Assembly (NCBI GenBank): GCA_038534195.1
Contig: JBCAXE010000008.1
Coordinates: 30,369 to 94,368 of the forward strand
Source: JAJFFW01 sp038534195
GTDB lineage: Bacteria > Pseudomonadota > Alphaproteobacteria > Caulobacterales > Parvularculaceae
DNA length: 64,000 nt
Direction: 5' to 3'
The position numbers and the translations under genes were made by a program. Below are positions 63,477 through 64,000 of the stretch, piece by piece (position 1 is the stretch's first letter; the number at the start of each line of letters is the position of its first letter). The notes beneath the pieces were generated by a model, which saw nothing but the letters and a program-made list of their open reading frames with translations, was not told the origin of the DNA and ran no database searches.

Positions 63477-63896
63477 TTATGAAACAAGCCAACTGTTCAC
63501 AATCGCAAAATTCTTTGAGATAAGTGCGAACAATACGGCCACGCATAAATTGGCGAGCGTCCCCAGAAGATAGTAAGAAGCGTCATCGGAAATTTTTTCT
63601 TTCCGCACAAATTCCTTTGCACCGATAATGATCGCCAGCGCGCTATACTCATCGGCATACACAAGAATAAATATCAAGAGTGTTTCGAAAAACCCGATCC
63701 AAAGCCCCGTCGAACGAAGATCGAATATTTCGTTCGACCAACTCTCCGGTAATTGCGCCGCCGAATGATCATTAAAGACGGTCGCGATATCCCCGGATTT
63801 GAGCCACGGCAGTCCTCGCCTAATTAGGAGTGTCGATAATGCGAAAGAGGATGAGAAGCTCCATAAGATCCACAAAAATTCATTTATAACAGTCAT
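63477..63896 (-). CDS. Small membrane protein of unknown function
   Basis: 139 aa with three or four hydrophobic segments (EFLWILWSFSSSFALSTLL, GLWIGFFETLLIFILVYA, YYLLGTLANLCVAVLFALISK). Base composition is visibly AT-richer than the rest of the window. Its start overlaps the stop of the next upstream gene by 4 bp (ATGA), so they form an operon. It lies beyond the tRNA fragment, so it is probably element-borne. No family recognised. Confidence 0.7.
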   Translation of the reverse strand: MTVINEFLWILWSFSSSFALSTLLIRRGLPWLKSGDIATVFNDHSAAQLPESWSNEIFDLRSTGLWIGFFETLLIFILVYADEYSALAIIIGAKEFVRKEKISDDASYYLLGTLANLCVAVLFALISKNFAIVNSWLVS

Positions 63897-64000
63897 TTTC
63901 GGCGCATGCCTGTAAGATAATTCTCGATGACTGTTTCGGCGTCGATCACCAAGTCTATTTGACCGCGACGGACCGCATCGGAAACTGATTGCGGATATTT
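63893..64000 (-). CDS. C-terminal end of an unidentified gene (truncated by window)
   Basis: The last 35 codons of a minus-strand gene, ending ENYLTGMRRK-stop; it reads AVRRGQIDLVIDAETVIENY before that. The stop overlaps the start of the membrane-protein gene. Too short to assign; start lies outside the window. Confidence 0.6.
   Translation of the reverse strand, partial: KYPQSVSDAVRRGQIDLVIDAETVIENYLTGMRRK

Noticed and set aside
1..64000. CRISPR array, transposase or prophage genes
   Set aside because: No regularly spaced repeats and no recombinase, capsid or cas-like protein seen in any frame.

Overview
The window is a stretch of alphaproteobacterial chromosome. The evidence is a GTTC-N7-GTTC type LexA box in front of imuA-imuB-dnaE2, a complete ccoNOQPGHIS set next to an FnrL-type regulator, the hydantoinase/SDR, BCKDH and WS/DGAT gene repertoire, and the codon and base usage (GC-rich third positions, many GGCGCC words). 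A marine Parvularculales/Caulobacterales-like aerobe is plausible, but the genus cannot be fixed from the sequence alone. Genes are dense and mostly housekeeping. No CRISPR array, transposase or phage module is visible, but the last ~0.7 kb looks like the edge of an integrated element.

Layout. 0-4.7 kb: the 5' part of an ABC-exporter gene with a degenerate Walker A motif, an OxyR-like LysR regulator lacking the peroxidatic Cys, a DCC-family protein, tRNA-Thr(UGU) and a membrane-anchored metallo-beta-lactamase-fold hydrolase. 5-17.7 kb: a low-oxygen respiration block. cbb3 oxidase (ccoNOQP) and its assembly genes (ccoGHIS) run on the minus strand. Around them are DUF2189, a small exported Cys protein, fnrL, hemN, an OmpW-family porin and a c-type cytochrome lipoprotein; four FNR-type TTGAT-N4-ATCAA sites (two perfect) sit in front of these genes. 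17.8-23.6 kb: the SOS mutasome imuA-imuB-dnaE2. 23.7-31.1 kb: housekeeping genes (proC, YbjN, ubiK, lgt, midA, pgeF, prs, DUF427, rimK, rimB). 31.1-36.1 kb: a branched-chain 2-oxoacid dehydrogenase operon (E1alpha, E1beta, E2, E3) that runs on into rimB-rimK. 36.3-41.5 kb: a hydantoinase/oxoprolinase-type hyuAB pair with an SDR, divergent from a TetR regulator. 41.6-44.9 kb: a neutral-lipid storage operon (WS/DGAT, alpha/beta hydrolase, phasin-like protein) closed by a strong terminator. 45-63.3 kb: a membrane protein, fatty-acid desaturase, radA-cvpA-purF, DUF2306/AraC pair, kdsA, kdsD, photolyase, cfa, glutaminyl cyclase, and a sulfur operon cysK-sseA-GNAT-metC, then a PEGA lipoprotein. 63.32 kb: a tRNA 3'-end fragment (likely att site), followed by AT-richer DNA with two unassigned genes.

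The most interesting hypothesis concerns 41.6-44.9 kb. The lipid synthase carries a C-terminal helix-hairpin-helix module behind a Lys/Arg-rich linker, and the phasin-like protein of the same operon has an N-terminal histone-like Lys/Ala tail. Both could bind DNA, which would tether storage droplets to the nucleoid in the way PhaF and PhaM do for PHA granules. Other points worth a second look are the degenerate ABC exporter, the Cys-less OxyR homologue, a probable leaderless FNR-driven hemN transcript, the FNR-linked OmpW/cytochrome pair, and the tRNA-fragment island boundary.
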